From an uncultured Lachnospiraceae bacterium (lineage in GTDB: Bacteria > Bacillota > Clostridia > Lachnospirales > Lachnospiraceae): a stretch of 21,666 nt of DNA. The translations under genes were made by a program, and so were the position numbers. Each line of letters begins with the position of its first letter. Position 1 is the stretch's first letter. The notes under the pieces are model-generated. The model did not search any database. It had not been told where the DNA came from and saw only the letters and a program-made list of their open reading frames with translations. The stretch lies in the NCBI GenBank assembly GCA_910588285.1, contig CAJUQB010000003.1, positions 71,384 through 93,049 of the forward strand. Direction: 5' to 3'. Below, piece after piece: positions 21,602 through 21,666 of the stretch.

Positions 21602-21666
21602 TTGAAAATAATCGAATTATTTTATGCTGAGGATGACGCTCATATTGCAGGTGTTGTAAAAAAATA
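21602..21666 (+). CDS. Response regulator receiver domain, 5' end only (cut by window edge)
   Basis: From a TTG codon at 21602 the frame reads (M)KIIELFYAEDDAHIAGVVKK, the first strand and acidic pocket (EDD) of a CheY-like receiver domain. AAGGTGG lies 5 nt before the TTG, and no in-frame ATG lies at a sensible place, so TTG is the likely start. The phospho-acceptor Asp and any output domain are beyond the window. It probably begins a two-component system unrelated to hemZ. Confidence 0.65.
   Translation, partial: MKIIELFYAEDDAHIAGVVKK

Overview
The window looks like chromosomal DNA of an anaerobic Firmicute, most likely a gut Lachnospiraceae (Clostridia). The reasons are mid-to-high GC coding DNA with strong AGGAGG ribosome binding sites, consensus sigma-A promoters (17-bp spacers), and typical clostridial families: split ThrE exporter, PadR/DUF1700/DUF4097 operon, HTH-AbrB regulator, HemZ, and a Rel/MBL/HemZ cluster. 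No genus is claimed. No rRNA, tRNA, CRISPR array or complete insertion sequence was seen.

Layout. 114-1361 (minus) is ahcY, S-adenosylhomocysteine hydrolase. It diverges from a plus-strand run of thrE-N, thrE-C and a cytosolic GH13 glycosidase (1484-4000); the two promoters overlap at their -35 hexamers. A DUF4474-like membrane protein and a metallophosphoesterase follow (4081-5841). 6091-6957 is an Rpn/PD-(D/E)XK nuclease with a coiled-coil tail and a well-placed internal start (6748) that could make a tail-only small protein. An AEC transporter follows (6982-7929). The gap 7930-8254 is mostly a 217-bp structured element with inverted ends (7990-8206), whose right end supplies a promoter for a polysaccharide deacetylase (8255-8989).

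9124-10443 is an HTH-AbrB regulator, an ABC ATPase reduced to a 79-codon in-frame deletion remnant, and an ABC-2 permease. The gap 10444-10813 holds a terminator, a palindromic repeat (second copy at 21274-21304, inverted), a hairpin-rich GC stretch, and the PadR promoter with paired palindromes. 10814-12968 is a translationally coupled padR-DUF1700-DUF4097 envelope operon, followed closely by an amidohydrolase (12994-13950). An AT-rich, unrecognised membrane protein (14015-14821) follows. A secreted C39-like cysteine peptidase overlaps a two-part GNAT gene (14968-16660).

16754-21132 is housekeeping: bifunctional (p)ppGpp synthetase/hydrolase rel, an MBL-fold hydrolase, and hemZ, ending in a strong terminator. 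The final 0.4 kb is AT-richer. It holds the second palindrome copy, a possible transposon-end remnant, and the first codons of a response regulator cut off by the window edge.

The most interesting points are the candidate intragenic antitoxin in the Rpn gene, the element that carries a promoter, the gutted ABC ATPase, the shared -35 of ahcY and thrE, the paired PadR-region palindromes, and the heptad-repeat linker in the DUF1700 protein.
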